Assembly (NCBI RefSeq): GCF_018069875.1
Contig: NZ_JAGQDF010000001.1
Location: forward strand, 638,290-702,289
DNA: 64,000 nucleotides
Source: Ideonella alba
GTDB lineage: Bacteria > Pseudomonadota > Gammaproteobacteria > Burkholderiales > Burkholderiaceae_C
Direction: 5' to 3'
Shown: positions 8,416 to 17,146 of the stretch, piece after piece
Position numbering within the stretch: position 1 is the first letter of the stretch
How the letters are laid out: every line of letters starts with the position of its first letter
Notes under the pieces: model-generated
The model's database searches: none
What the model was told of the DNA's origin: nothing
Seen by the model: the letters and a program-made list of their open reading frames with translations, nothing else
Translations under genes and position numbers: made by a program

Positions 8416-10764
8416 TTAGCGCGCGGGGCTGCCCAGCGTCTTGGCGGGTTGCAGCAGCACGCGCACCGCGGGCGCCAGGGTCTCTCCCTTCAGCGTATGC
8501 AGACCCAGCGCGTGGCCCGCCGGTGCGCCGATGATGGACAGCACCACACTGCGATCGCCGGGCACATAGGCCAGCGTGTACTTGGCCTGCTGGTAGGGGC
8601 GCTGATCAGCGGCCGGAGCGTACCGCGCCGAAGTGGTGCCGGTCTTGCCGGCCGCCAGCGTGTCCGCCAGGTGGTGCAGCGTGCCTGACGGGTGTTGCAC
8701 CGGCGCCTGCAGCAGGCGGCGCAGCGTGTCACGCTGGCCGATGCTGGGCAGGTGCCGGGAGACCTGGCGGTACACGCTGGGGGCCTGTTGACCCACGCTG
8801 GCCAGCAAGCGTGGACCCTGCGCCTGCACCGGCACGCCAAACGCCACGCCGAACAGCGCCTGTCCCAGCGCCAGCAACTGCGCGGGGGTGGCGGCCAGCG
8901 TGCCGAAAGCCAGCCCGTAGGCCAGGTTGGCCTGCGCGGCATCGTCCACCACCAGGCCCAGCGCCTGCGCCGCATCGCGCAGGGCCTGAGGCCCCAGGTG
9001 GCGGGCCAGCTCATAGGCCGCCAGGTTGTCGCTGCGGGCCATCATCTCGGACAGGGTGATCAGCTGCGCCGGGCGGCACTCGGTGAAGCCCGTCTCGGGG
9101 CGGGTGATGCGCCGCAGGAGCCGGTCGCCATCACGCACCTGGCGAGGACACACCAAGGTCTCCGGGCTCAGGCCGGCACGCGCGGCGGCCAGCGCGATCA
9201 CCATCTTGCCGATGCTGCCGATCGCGTTGCGCGCGCCATAGGCCAGACGGCTGCTCTCGTAGAGCCGGCGTACCGAGCCGTCGCCCACCGCAATGCGGGC
9301 CAGCACCACGTCGGCGCGCGCGGCCTCGTCGGGCGTGCCCGGGCACTGGCGCAGCGGCGATCCCGGACCCAGTGGCACGCACAGCGTTTGCAGGCCCGGC
9401 ATCGACTGGTCGATGGCGGCCAGCGCGCTGCGGGCCTCACGCGCGAACCCGGTCTGCTCAGGCTGGGCCATGGTCAGCGTCAACGGCTCGCCGGGCTGCA
9501 ACTGCGCCCGCTCGGCATCGGCAGCCACGTGCTGCAGTAGCACCGTGCCCAGCGTGGCCTGGGTGCGGCTGGTCAGGGTCATCAGGCGGTGCAAGGGCAC
9601 GGGCGCCAGCGGGTTGACGGGCTCGATGCCGCTGTGCTCCCAGCCGTCGAGCGTCTGCAGCGCCTCGTCGCGCTCGGCACCCGGCGCCGTGGTGCGCAGC
9701 ACCGCCACGCGGGCGCGGGCCAGGTTGTGGCACTGGTTGTGGGCCGCCTGCGCAGCACCCGGGGGCAGTGACGACTTGGCGGTCTCCCGGTAGGGCTGAC
9801 AGCCCTTGGCGAACAGGGCGGCACGGCTGAGCGCCAGCGGCCGCTGCGGCAGCGTGGCCAGCAGCGCCACCTGGGCCAGCGACAGCTCGTCCGGCGCCCG
9901 GTCGAAGATCACGCGGGACGCCGCGTCCAGACCGCGCAGCGTGCCGCCCACCATGGCCATCGGCGCATAGGCGGCGTACAGCCGCACCATGCCTTCAGCG
10001 CCCCCCTGCGAGCGGTACAGCGAGCAGGCGGCGCCCCACAGCCTGAACTTCTGCACCACGCGCATCACGCGACTCTCTGGACGTTGCTCTTCGGGTTCGG
10101 CCAGGTTGCGGGCATTCTGCTCCGCCAGGCCCGAGCCGCCGCCGCTGCCGGTCAGCACCCGCGCGGCAATGCCCAGCGGGTCGAGGCCGCACACATTGCG
10201 CCAGGGGTTGAACAGCGTCTTGTGCTCCAGCGCCAGCACCATGGCCACCCAGGGCGGTGGCGGCGCCTTGGCCATGGCCACGTAGCCGTAGTCGGCAAAG
10301 TTCAGGCCGTCCGTGGTGGCCATGGCCGGATACAGCGAGCCCTGGAACTGCCCGTCAGCGCTGTACAGCGCCGAGCCCTTGCGGGCCTCCAGACGGGCAG
10401 CCCAGTAGGTGGCCGGGTGCTGGTCGTAGCCCCACCACACCTGGCTGGCCACGGCCAGCAGCAGCGCGGCTGTTGCGCTCACCAGACCCAGACCCACCCG
10501 GCGCCACAGCGGGCTGCGAAGCCGCTGGCGCAGCCGGCGGTACTGCAAGGCCACCAGGGCGGCGACATCCACCAGCGTGCCGCGCAGCATGGCCGGCAGG
10601 TCTGCGGCCCTTTGCACCAGGGCCGTCCAGCCCGACTGCAGCGTGGCCGCTCCGCTGAGTTGGGGCCAGAATGAGCCACCGCCGCCGCGCAGCAGGCGGT
10701 CGATCTCGGCGCGTCGCCGCGCTTCGTCCCGCTGCAGCGTCTTGATCCATGCATCGTCGTCCAT
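8416..10764 (-). CDS. Class A penicillin-binding protein (GT51 glycosyltransferase plus transpeptidase), diverged
   Basis: A 782-aa bifunctional murein synthase-like protein. Start ATG 10764 has an AAGGGG site. It has a cytoplasmic N-terminus of about 85 residues, one membrane segment (GLGLVSATAALLLAVASQVW), a GT51-like domain near residues 130-300 and a transpeptidase domain near 450-760. Transpeptidase motifs are intact: SIGK (SxxK, near 516), SDN (near 578), KTGTT (near 706). The GT51 motifs are recognisable but altered. The usual ED pair in motif 1 is EH (ALEHKTLF), and motif 3 reads GGSGLAEQNARNL instead of GGSTITQQ-type. It lies divergent from NACHT protein B, and a copy of the shared motif (10851-10866) sits between them. 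Its place inside a conflict cluster is unusual; it may guard or remodel the wall for the neighbouring system (speculation). Confidence 0.85.
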   Translation of the reverse strand: MDDDAWIKTLQRDEARRRAEIDRLLRGGGGSFWPQLSGAATLQSGWTALVQRAADLPAMLRGTLVDVAALVALQYRRLRQRLRSPLWRRVGLGLVSATAALLLAVASQVWWGYDQHPATYWAARLEARKGSALYSADGQFQGSLYPAMATTDGLNFADYGYVAMAKAPPPPWVAMVLALEHKTLFNPWRNVCGLDPLGIAARVLTGSGGGSGLAEQNARNLAEPEEQRPESRVMRVVQKFRLWGAACSLYRSQGGAEGMVRLYAAYAPMAMVGGTLRGLDAASRVIFDRAPDELSLAQVALLATLPQRPLALSRAALFAKGCQPYRETAKSSLPPGAAQAAHNQCHNLARARVAVLRTTAPGAERDEALQTLDGWEHSGIEPVNPLAPVPLHRLMTLTSRTQATLGTVLLQHVAADAERAQLQPGEPLTLTMAQPEQTGFAREARSALAAIDQSMPGLQTLCVPLGPGSPLRQCPGTPDEAARADVVLARIAVGDGSVRRLYESSRLAYGARNAIGSIGKMVIALAAARAGLSPETLVCPRQVRDGDRLLRRITRPETGFTECRPAQLITLSEMMARSDNLAAYELARHLGPQALRDAAQALGLVVDDAAQANLAYGLAFGTLAATPAQLLALGQALFGVAFGVPVQAQGPRLLASVGQQAPSVYRQVSRHLPSIGQRDTLRRLLQAPVQHPSGTLHHLADTLAAGKTGTTSARYAPAADQRPYQQAKYTLAYVPGDRSVVLSIIGAPAGHALGLHTLKGETLAPAVRVLLQPAKTLGSPAR

Positions 10765-10850
10765 GACATCCCCTTGTTCGGCCGGCCGGCAGACCTGTCC
10801 ACCCTGGCAACGACCATGACGAGGTTGTAGGGCGCCGCGCTCGATCGCCG

Positions 10851-10866
10851 CCGACAAAGTGCGGCA
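10851..10866 (+). promoter_or_regulatory. Shared 16-bp motif between the PBP gene and gene B
   Basis: CCGACAAAGTGCGGCA, 32 bases before GTG 10899 of gene B and 86 bases upstream of the divergent PBP start at 10764. It could serve either promoter. Confidence 0.65.
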
Positions 10867-10898
10867 GGCGCGCCACCGAGGCCGCACAGTCCAGGGCC

Positions 10899-13800
10899 GT
10901 GGCAACATCCAGCGCCATGTTTCCGTCACCCAGCCCGCAGGACCTGAGCACCATCGACGAGTGGATGGCGGCGCAGTTGGCGGACACGTCACCCTCTGGC
11001 ACCGTGCTGCCAGCGCACTTCCAGCACAGCACCGAGCACCGACCGGGGCCGCTGTGGTTGTCGCTGTGTCAGCAGGTGCTGGTGGGCGGCAGCGCACAGT
11101 GGGTGGATGGCCTGGACCAGGTCGCTGCGTGGCTCACCCGTGCCGACCTGCGGTTCGAGTATGGCGCTGCGGATGAGGCGGCTGCCCAGCCGACGCTGAG
11201 CCCCGCCCGTGTGGCAGCGCTGGCCCTGGGCGTGGGCCACCCCGGCCACGCGCTGGGCCGCCAGCCGGCCAGCCTGTCCGAGGCGCTGCTGGCCGACAGC
11301 CTGGTGGGCGACTGGCCGCCCGCGGGCAGCACCCACCTGAACCTGGTGCAACTGCTGGTGGGCCCTTGGCAGCGGGCTGATGGCCGCGGCTGCCTGTGTC
11401 AGCTGGAGCTGTGGTGCCTGCCCACCGACTGGTTGGCCCAGCGGCCCGCCTGGGACCCCGGCCCCGGCACCCTGGTGCGCGCGCCCGGGGCGGTGCTGCT
11501 GCCGGTGGACCAGCACTTTGCACAGGGCCTGGACCGGGTGCAGCGCCTGCTCAGGCCCCTGCTGCGCCCCGGCGCGCCGGCCCTGGCCTGGAACCTTCGG
11601 CCCATGCCCGAGAAAGGCCAGTCGCAGGCCATGCCGATGTCGGCCGTCGAAGGCCCGTCGGCCATTGCCATGCTGGCCGTGGCCAGCCTCTACCTGCTGC
11701 GCGGGTGGTTGGACGCCACGCAGCCTGAACTGGCGCGTCTGGCCGGCTGGCTGGAAGACCTGGAACTGCCGCTGTGCACCTTGACGGCGGCGTTGGACGA
11801 ACCGGTCGCTGGAGGCGATGCCATCCCCTGGCCCCGGCTGATGCCGGTGGGTTGGGTCAACGACAAGTTCGCCGCACTGCATCGCCTGCCGCTGGGCCGC
11901 CATGTGGCCCGGCGCTACACCGCCGAGCCGCCCGCTGACCTGGAGCAGCCGCACTGGCACCTGGCCGAGATGATCGAGCGCATGGTGCGCGACCTGGACC
12001 CTGGCCTGGACGACGACGCTCGCGACCTGTACCGCATGCTGCTGGACCCCACCGCCCCCAGCCCGGCCGAGCGGCACATGCCGTTGCTGGAGCGGGTGGC
12101 GCGCCGGGGTCACCTGGTGCGCTCCGTCAAAGGTTACCTGCTGTGGCGCTATGCGGTGCGCGCCAGCGGCAGCCATGCTGCCTTTGGCGACCCGGTGCGG
12201 CTGGACCAGCATTTCGTGCGCCTGGTGCTGACCGATCCTGACCGGGCGCCGGCCCGCCAGTCCAAAGCCCCAGACGCTGCGGTGAGAGATCTCTCAGGTG
12301 CGCCCGGGCCCGACGACGCCGACCCGCTCGGCGAGCTGGAGTTGGACAAGCTGCTCGACGCTCCGCCCCACAATGCCGAGCCGGCCTGGTGCGTGGTCTC
12401 CCCCCCGTTTCACGGCAAGACCACCCTGTTGGCCAAACGCGAGGCCGATCAGGCGGTGCAGGCCCTGCGCCGCCGCCAGGCCGGTGGGCCCTGGGGCGAG
12501 GTCTGCGTCTTCCTGCCCATGCGCGCCTTCAAGCTGAAGGACGGGGTGCACAGCGGGATGCCCGACGCTTTGGAGCAGCAGTTCCTGCGTTTCATCGAGG
12601 ACCGCTCGCCCGGCCTGCCCAGTCTGTCGCAGTCGTTAGCCCTGCCTTCCGCGCAGCGAGAGGAGGCTACCCACGGTCTGCAATGGCGCCTGCTGATCGA
12701 CGGCCTGAACGAACTGAGCGTGACGGTGCCCCGCGAGCGCTTGTTGCCCGGCCAGAGTGAGCTGGACGCCGCCCTGGACGAGCGCCGCCAGGTGGTGCAG
12801 GTGCTGTGCGGCTGGCTGGCCCGCCACCGCACGCCGCTGGGCCCGCTGTTGCCGCCGGTGTTCACCGTGCGCGAGCGCGAGAACGGCTTCACCCTGGCCG
12901 CACCGGAAGACGACGCGGCCAGCGAAGGCTGGCGCGCCCGTCTGGCTGCGGTGCGGCCCTGGCAGCGCAGCGACTGGCTCGCCTACCTCGACCAGCGGCG
13001 CCTGCCGCAGGCCGCCCACGAGCGCCTGCACAAGGCCCTGCGGCTGCACCGGCACGACAGCGAGGGCCAGGCCGACGACAGCGTCTTCGAGGCCTTCTGC
13101 CGCTCGCCCGGCATCCTGGCCGCGCAGTGCACCGTGCTGGAACGCTGGCCCGACCTGGCCCCGCTCACCCAGCGCGGCGCCCTGTTCGGGGCCCTGCTGT
13201 GGCATTGCCTGGACCGGCGCGGCAAGGACCTGTCCACGCAACTCTGGCCCGAACGCCTGCGCCGCCCCGAGGTGCTCACCCATGCCATGCGCGACGGCTG
13301 GCGCCTGCCGGCCGACCCCGGCCCCCTGCTGCAGCACCTGATGCTGCAGGCCGACGCCATGCAGGACCAGGCCGGCCTGCCCAGCGAAGAGGTGCCGGCC
13401 CACAGCAGCCCGCCGCAGCCCCTCGGCGACACGCCGGCCGAGCAGCGCGCCTATGCCCGCGCCTGGCGCCAGGCGGTGCAGGACCTGGGGCTGATGGTGG
13501 AGACACACGGCGGCGGCCTGGCCTTTGTGCACCAGCAGTGGCAGGAGCTGTTCGCCGCCTGGGGGTGCGGGCAGTCGGGCATCTGGCCCCGCATGCCGCC
13601 GCCGGCCCTGCACCCCGCTCCCGGCCAGGCCCTGCTCGATCACCTGGAGCGAGGCGGCAAGCTGGAGCTGCCGCGCGACAGCGTGCACCTGCAGCGCATG
13701 CGCTTTGCGGTGCAGCTGGCGCGCCAGCCGGCGGCGCTCTTGCGCCGGCTGGTGCTGATGGACCCGCCCAACCTGGCGCTGGCCGCCCAGTGCGCGATCG

Positions 13801-15056
13801 ATGTGCGCGACGTGCTGGAGCCGGACGGCTGCTGGCGCCAGCCGCACCCCGTGCTGCAGCACATCCGCCGCCTGCTGCTGCTGGCCAGCGTGGACGCGGG
13901 CGAGGCCGTGGCGCACAAGCTGCGCGCCGCGGCGGTGCTGGGCGATCACGTGGGCCAGGCCGCGTTGGCCGAGGATATGACCGGGGATCCTGAAGACGTG
14001 CCCGGCTTCGACGACGCCGAACTCAACGCTCATTGGCTAAGCGTATGGGCCGCCAAGTGCCAGGGCGAAGGCGTGGACATCCGCCTCCGGCTGCAGATGG
14101 GCTTCCTGCTCGGCCACCTGCAGGACACGCTGCGCTACACCTGGGTGGAAGCGCAACTCCCCGATGGCAAAGTGCACAGCGGCCTGGTGCCGCGGCTGCA
14201 CCAGTGGGCGATGCTGGGCGAGTACGGTGGGCCGAGGCTGGCGTTCCGCATCGGCAGCGATGGGGAGGGGGATGAGGATGAGCGGCCCAGCTGGCTCAAG
14301 GACCTGCGGCCCTTCCAGATGGCCCGCCACCCGGTGACGGTGGGCGAGTGGGCCAGCTTTGCGCAGGACGCGCCCGGCCCCGATTCGCAGCGCGAGGGCT
14401 ATGCGCAGCTCGAACGCTTCAACAACCCCTTGCAGCCTGCCATAGGAGTGGAGTGGCGCCAGTGCATGGCCTATGCCGCCTGGGCAGAGCCGCTGCACCG
14501 GGCGCTGGAGCGCCGCGCGGCCGAGCGGGCGAACGGCCGCAGCGGCTGGACGGGGCAGCGGCTGAAGCTGACCGAAGGCTGGCGCAGCCGCGTGCCCACC
14601 GAGGTGTGCTGGGAGGCCGGCGTGCGCGGCCCGGCCCGGCCGGGCCAGACGCAGCCGCGCTGGGCGCATGAGCCGGCAACGAGCCTGCCCGGGCGGCTGG
14701 ACTTCAACCACGACCGCAAGTTCGACCGCACCAGCCCGGTGGGCTGCTACAGCGCCTCGCACACACCCTCCGGCGTGGCGGATTCGGCGGGCCAAGTCTG
14801 GGAGTGGTGCGCCAATGCGCTTTGGCCTAGCCTGCGCCAACAGGGCTACCGCACGGCGCAGGCGCAGGCGGCGGCCGATCAGGCGGACGAAGGTGGGCAG
14901 GCGCCTGAATGGCATGCCCTGCGGGGCGGGGCGTTGGACGTCACGGCGGCGCAGTGCCGCGCCTCGTACCGCTTCCACCGCGGCCGCCCCGACTACCTCA
15001 ACCTCAACATCGGGGTGCGCTTGGTGCGTGTGTGGCCGCCCCATTCAGAACCCTGA
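10899..15056 (+). CDS. Lon-like/NACHT/FGE-sulfatase fusion protein B
   Basis: A 1385-aa paralogue of A. The Lon (S16)-like domain has the predicted Ser in GPSAIAMLAV (near residue 253) and Lys in PVGWVNDKFAAL (near 323). The NACHT NTPase has Walker A PPFHGKTTLL (near 504) and Walker B LLIDGLNELS (near 598). The C-terminal FGE-sulfatase domain runs from about 1136 to the end (RHPVTVGEW, RVPTEVCWEAGVRG, SAGQVWEWCANA, ALRGGALD, IGVRLVRVWPP). GTG 10899 is chosen because GTGGCAACATCC matches the start of A, with AGGG a few bases upstream; ATG 10917 is an alternative. It heads a rightward run of six genes ending with paralogue C. Its last 47 bases, through the stop codon, are repeated exactly at the end of C. 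The residues between the conserved SYR and GVRLVR differ from A and C. Confidence 0.85.
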   Translation: MATSSAMFPSPSPQDLSTIDEWMAAQLADTSPSGTVLPAHFQHSTEHRPGPLWLSLCQQVLVGGSAQWVDGLDQVAAWLTRADLRFEYGAADEAAAQPTLSPARVAALALGVGHPGHALGRQPASLSEALLADSLVGDWPPAGSTHLNLVQLLVGPWQRADGRGCLCQLELWCLPTDWLAQRPAWDPGPGTLVRAPGAVLLPVDQHFAQGLDRVQRLLRPLLRPGAPALAWNLRPMPEKGQSQAMPMSAVEGPSAIAMLAVASLYLLRGWLDATQPELARLAGWLEDLELPLCTLTAALDEPVAGGDAIPWPRLMPVGWVNDKFAALHRLPLGRHVARRYTAEPPADLEQPHWHLAEMIERMVRDLDPGLDDDARDLYRMLLDPTAPSPAERHMPLLERVARRGHLVRSVKGYLLWRYAVRASGSHAAFGDPVRLDQHFVRLVLTDPDRAPARQSKAPDAAVRDLSGAPGPDDADPLGELELDKLLDAPPHNAEPAWCVVSPPFHGKTTLLAKREADQAVQALRRRQAGGPWGEVCVFLPMRAFKLKDGVHSGMPDALEQQFLRFIEDRSPGLPSLSQSLALPSAQREEATHGLQWRLLIDGLNELSVTVPRERLLPGQSELDAALDERRQVVQVLCGWLARHRTPLGPLLPPVFTVRERENGFTLAAPEDDAASEGWRARLAAVRPWQRSDWLAYLDQRRLPQAAHERLHKALRLHRHDSEGQADDSVFEAFCRSPGILAAQCTVLERWPDLAPLTQRGALFGALLWHCLDRRGKDLSTQLWPERLRRPEVLTHAMRDGWRLPADPGPLLQHLMLQADAMQDQAGLPSEEVPAHSSPPQPLGDTPAEQRAYARAWRQAVQDLGLMVETHGGGLAFVHQQWQELFAAWGCGQSGIWPRMPPPALHPAPGQALLDHLERGGKLELPRDSVHLQRMRFAVQLARQPAALLRRLVLMDPPNLALAAQCAIDVRDVLEPDGCWRQPHPVLQHIRRLLLLASVDAGEAVAHKLRAAAVLGDHVGQAALAEDMTGDPEDVPGFDDAELNAHWLSVWAAKCQGEGVDIRLRLQMGFLLGHLQDTLRYTWVEAQLPDGKVHSGLVPRLHQWAMLGEYGGPRLAFRIGSDGEGDEDERPSWLKDLRPFQMARHPVTVGEWASFAQDAPGPDSQREGYAQLERFNNPLQPAIGVEWRQCMAYAAWAEPLHRALERRAAERANGRSGWTGQRLKLTEGWRSRVPTEVCWEAGVRGPARPGQTQPRWAHEPATSLPGRLDFNHDRKFDRTSPVGCYSASHTPSGVADSAGQVWEWCANALWPSLRQQGYRTAQAQAAADQADEGGQAPEWHALRGGALDVTAAQCRASYRFHRGRPDYLNLNIGVRLVRVWPPHSEP
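13773..14272 (+). repeat. Arm 2 of a 500-bp inverted repeat (paralogues A and B)
   Basis: This is the partner of 1491-1990, in opposite orientation. Recombination between the arms would invert the intervening DNA and exchange the N-terminal Lon-NACHT halves of A and B between the two FGE tails. Confidence 0.8.
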
Positions 15057-15061
15057 ACACC
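15015..15061 (+). repeat. 47-bp direct repeat at the 3' end of gene B
   Basis: These bases are identical to 24197-24243 at the end of gene C. They cover the codons of VRLVRVWPPHSEP, the stop codon and five bases beyond. Gene A keeps the first 16 bases (minus strand near 720-745), and the decayed gene D keeps a diverged version. Confidence 0.9.
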
Positions 15062-15193
15062 CTGGCGCTGGGCAGGCTGACGCGTTGGCCGGAGCGCGCG
15101 GCGGGTGGCGCGAGGGGGTTCAGGCGCGCGCAGCGCGCCCGAAAATGCCTGGGCTGTCGCCACCCTCGGGCTGTCCTGTGGCGTCAACAAGCC

Positions 15194-15209
15194 TGCCGAG
15201 GTTTGTCGG
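15194..15209 (-). promoter_or_regulatory. Shared 16-bp motif, reversed, before the 120-aa gene
   Basis: It reads CCGACAAACCTCGGCA on the minus strand, between the stop of B and ATG 15235, against the direction of both genes. It could mark an antisense or internal promoter, or an operator that works in either orientation. Confidence 0.55.
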
Positions 15210-15234
15210 CTCCACCGCCGCCGCAGGCGCTGCA

Positions 15235-15597
15235 ATGGAGCCTTCTCCATCCCCACGGCACCCGGCCGTTTCCATCGTGTCTCAGCACAAGCTCGTCACA
15301 GCGCCGGCTTCACACCCAGCGGCCTTCGCGTCCGCACCCACTGAAGAGGCCCCTGCGTCACCCCGGACTGCCAGCGCAGGGCTGCCGCCCATCCCCCTGG
15401 CGGCCACGCCGCTGACCCCCGCACCCGCCGCCGACGTGCTCAGCCCCGCGCCAGCGCCCCTGCCGCCCCCCAGCGTCGCCCTGGCCGCGCTGATTGCCAC
15501 CGCCACCCAGGCCCACCAGCAGGCGCTGCGCCAGCACGAGGCCCAGCAGGCCCAGGCCGCCGCCCAGGCCCTGCAGGCCCGCCATGCTTACGATTGA
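15235..15597 (+). CDS. Ala/Pro-rich protein of unknown function (120 aa)
   Basis: Taken from ATG 15235; the frame is open further upstream, with ATG 15145 as an alternative. The sequence is low-complexity Pro/Ala/Ser (LPPIPLAATPLTPAPAADV, APAPLPPPSVALAAL), followed by a Gln/Ala-rich amphipathic helix (ATQAHQQALRQHEAQQAQAA) that could form a coiled coil. There is no signal peptide. It overlaps the E1-like gene by 14 bases, so it is coupled to it. It may be a flexible linker or a modification target for the E1-like protein (speculation). The C-terminus, RHAYD, does not end in Gly, unlike a ubiquitin-like modifier. Confidence 0.5.
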   Translation: MEPSPSPRHPAVSIVSQHKLVTAPASHPAAFASAPTEEAPASPRTASAGLPPIPLAATPLTPAPAADVLSPAPAPLPPPSVALAALIATATQAHQQALRQHEAQQAQAAAQALQARHAYD

Positions 15598-17146
15598 GGC
15601 CGAGTGCCGGCCGCCCTGGCCCGGTGTCACCCGCGCCGCGTGGGCAACATCCCCGGCCCGCGCTGCTGAAGAAGATCGTGGGCCTGCGCTGCGCCTGGTG
15701 CTGCCGCAGGCCGCCTGGGCCGGCCGGCCGGCCATGCCCCGCAGCGCGGCCGAAGGCACCCTGGCCCACGGCCCACTGCACCTTCAGGGCCTGCCCGGCC
15801 AGGTGCTGCTGCTTGTGCCCGGCCTGCAGCCCGGGCCGCCCCAGCGCTTGCCATCTGCGCCGCCTATGCTGGCCAGGCACGCGCTGGCCGGCGTGGCCCC
15901 TGCCCCGGGTGCCAAGCCGCAGACCGTCCGCCCAAAAGCCCTGGCCCTGGCCTGGCATGCCCTCGAGGGCGAGTCCGCGCCCGCCGACGACCTGGCCTGG
16001 GAGCGCTGGCTGGCCCGCCACGCGCCCGCCTTCCGCCTGGCCTGTGACAGCCTGGTGCCCGATGTGGTGGTGCTCTGGTGGCCTGCCGCCGGCACGCCCC
16101 GGGCCTGGCTGCGCACCGGCTCGTTATGGGCACGTCTGCAGGGGCTGGCCCAACCGCCCCTGCCCACCTGGCAGGCGGTGCAACGCCTGGATCTGTCCGG
16201 TGCCGGCATGGCCCGCTGGGACCTGCATACCGAGGCTCAGGCGCCCGCACCGGCTGCCACTGCGCTGCGCTACAGCCGCCTGGCCGCCGCGCTGGGCGAC
16301 GCGCCGCTGGCGCGCCTGCAGCAATGCACGGTGGGCCTGATCGGGGCCAACCCGCTGGGCAGTTTCGTGGGCCACAGCCTGGCCCGCATGGGCGTGCCGT
16401 TGCGGGTGCTGGATGCCGCCGCCATGACCGCTGAAGACCAGGACGGTGACTTGTCACCTTGGATGGAGGGTCAGCCGCGTTCCTTGGCCCTGCGCCACCC
16501 GCTGACCGCGCTGCTGCGCCCCGGCGCCGGCATCGACGCTCGCGCGCTGTCCGCCGCCAGCCCTGCCGCCGGCCAGTTGCTGGCCGACGTGGACCTGCTG
16601 GTGTGCTGCAGCCCGGATGCCGCCGACCGGGCCTGGGCCAACGCCCTGGCCCTGGCCCTGCTCAAGCCGCTGCTGGCCTTGGACATGCGGGTGCAAGCGG
16701 CGGTACCGTCCCTGCCAGCGCAACCAGAGCGTCAGGAGGTTCGGCCAGCGCCAGAACAGCTGCAGGCCGAAGCCCACCTGCAGCTCATCCCGCCCGGCAC
16801 GGGCTGCCTGGACTGCCTGCCGCTGCGCTGGACCCTGCCCGCCAGCCCGTCGCCCGCCGCGCTGCGCAGCTGGAGCGGGCTGACTGCCCACGCCGGCCTG
16901 CGCCTGCTGGAGCAGATGGTGCAAGGCCGCCACAGCGGCCCACGCCTGCGCCGCCTGCTGGATGGCCACACGCCCCACGGCCCACAGCCCTTCAGCCTGC
17001 AGGTGCAGGACCTGTCCGCACCGCGGCTGCGCGGCCAGCCCTGCGCCACCTGCGCGGCGCTGACCGGTGCCGGATTGGGGGCAGCGCGGGGTTGGACCAG
17101 CTGCGCGCCAGTGCACAATCAGTTGCAAGGAGGAGGCTCTGCATGA
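15584..17146 (+). CDS. E1/ThiF-like protein with two CxxC pairs (520 aa)
   Basis: Start ATG 15584 lies inside the previous gene. A large N-terminal region (1-240) has alternating strands and helices and a WxxWLxxHxP block. It is followed by a Rossmann-like E1 region: LIGANPLGSFVGHSLARMGV near residues 250-270 fits the glycine-rich nucleotide loop of ThiF/E1 enzymes, LRVLDAAAM follows it, and DLLVCCSPDAAD fits the later strand. Two Cys pairs, GTGCLDCLP near 406 and PCATCAAL near 484, match the zinc-binding CxxC pairs of ThiF/MoeB proteins. Known E1-like enzymes adenylate the C-terminus of a ubiquitin-like or sulfur-carrier protein; no such carrier is seen nearby. The stop overlaps the next start (ATGA). 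A truncated paralogue lies at 1-474. Confidence 0.6.
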   Translation: MLTIEAECRPPWPGVTRAAWATSPARAAEEDRGPALRLVLPQAAWAGRPAMPRSAAEGTLAHGPLHLQGLPGQVLLLVPGLQPGPPQRLPSAPPMLARHALAGVAPAPGAKPQTVRPKALALAWHALEGESAPADDLAWERWLARHAPAFRLACDSLVPDVVVLWWPAAGTPRAWLRTGSLWARLQGLAQPPLPTWQAVQRLDLSGAGMARWDLHTEAQAPAPAATALRYSRLAAALGDAPLARLQQCTVGLIGANPLGSFVGHSLARMGVPLRVLDAAAMTAEDQDGDLSPWMEGQPRSLALRHPLTALLRPGAGIDARALSAASPAAGQLLADVDLLVCCSPDAADRAWANALALALLKPLLALDMRVQAAVPSLPAQPERQEVRPAPEQLQAEAHLQLIPPGTGCLDCLPLRWTLPASPSPAALRSWSGLTAHAGLRLLEQMVQGRHSGPRLRRLLDGHTPHGPQPFSLQVQDLSAPRLRGQPCATCAALTGAGLGAARGWTSCAPVHNQLQGGGSA

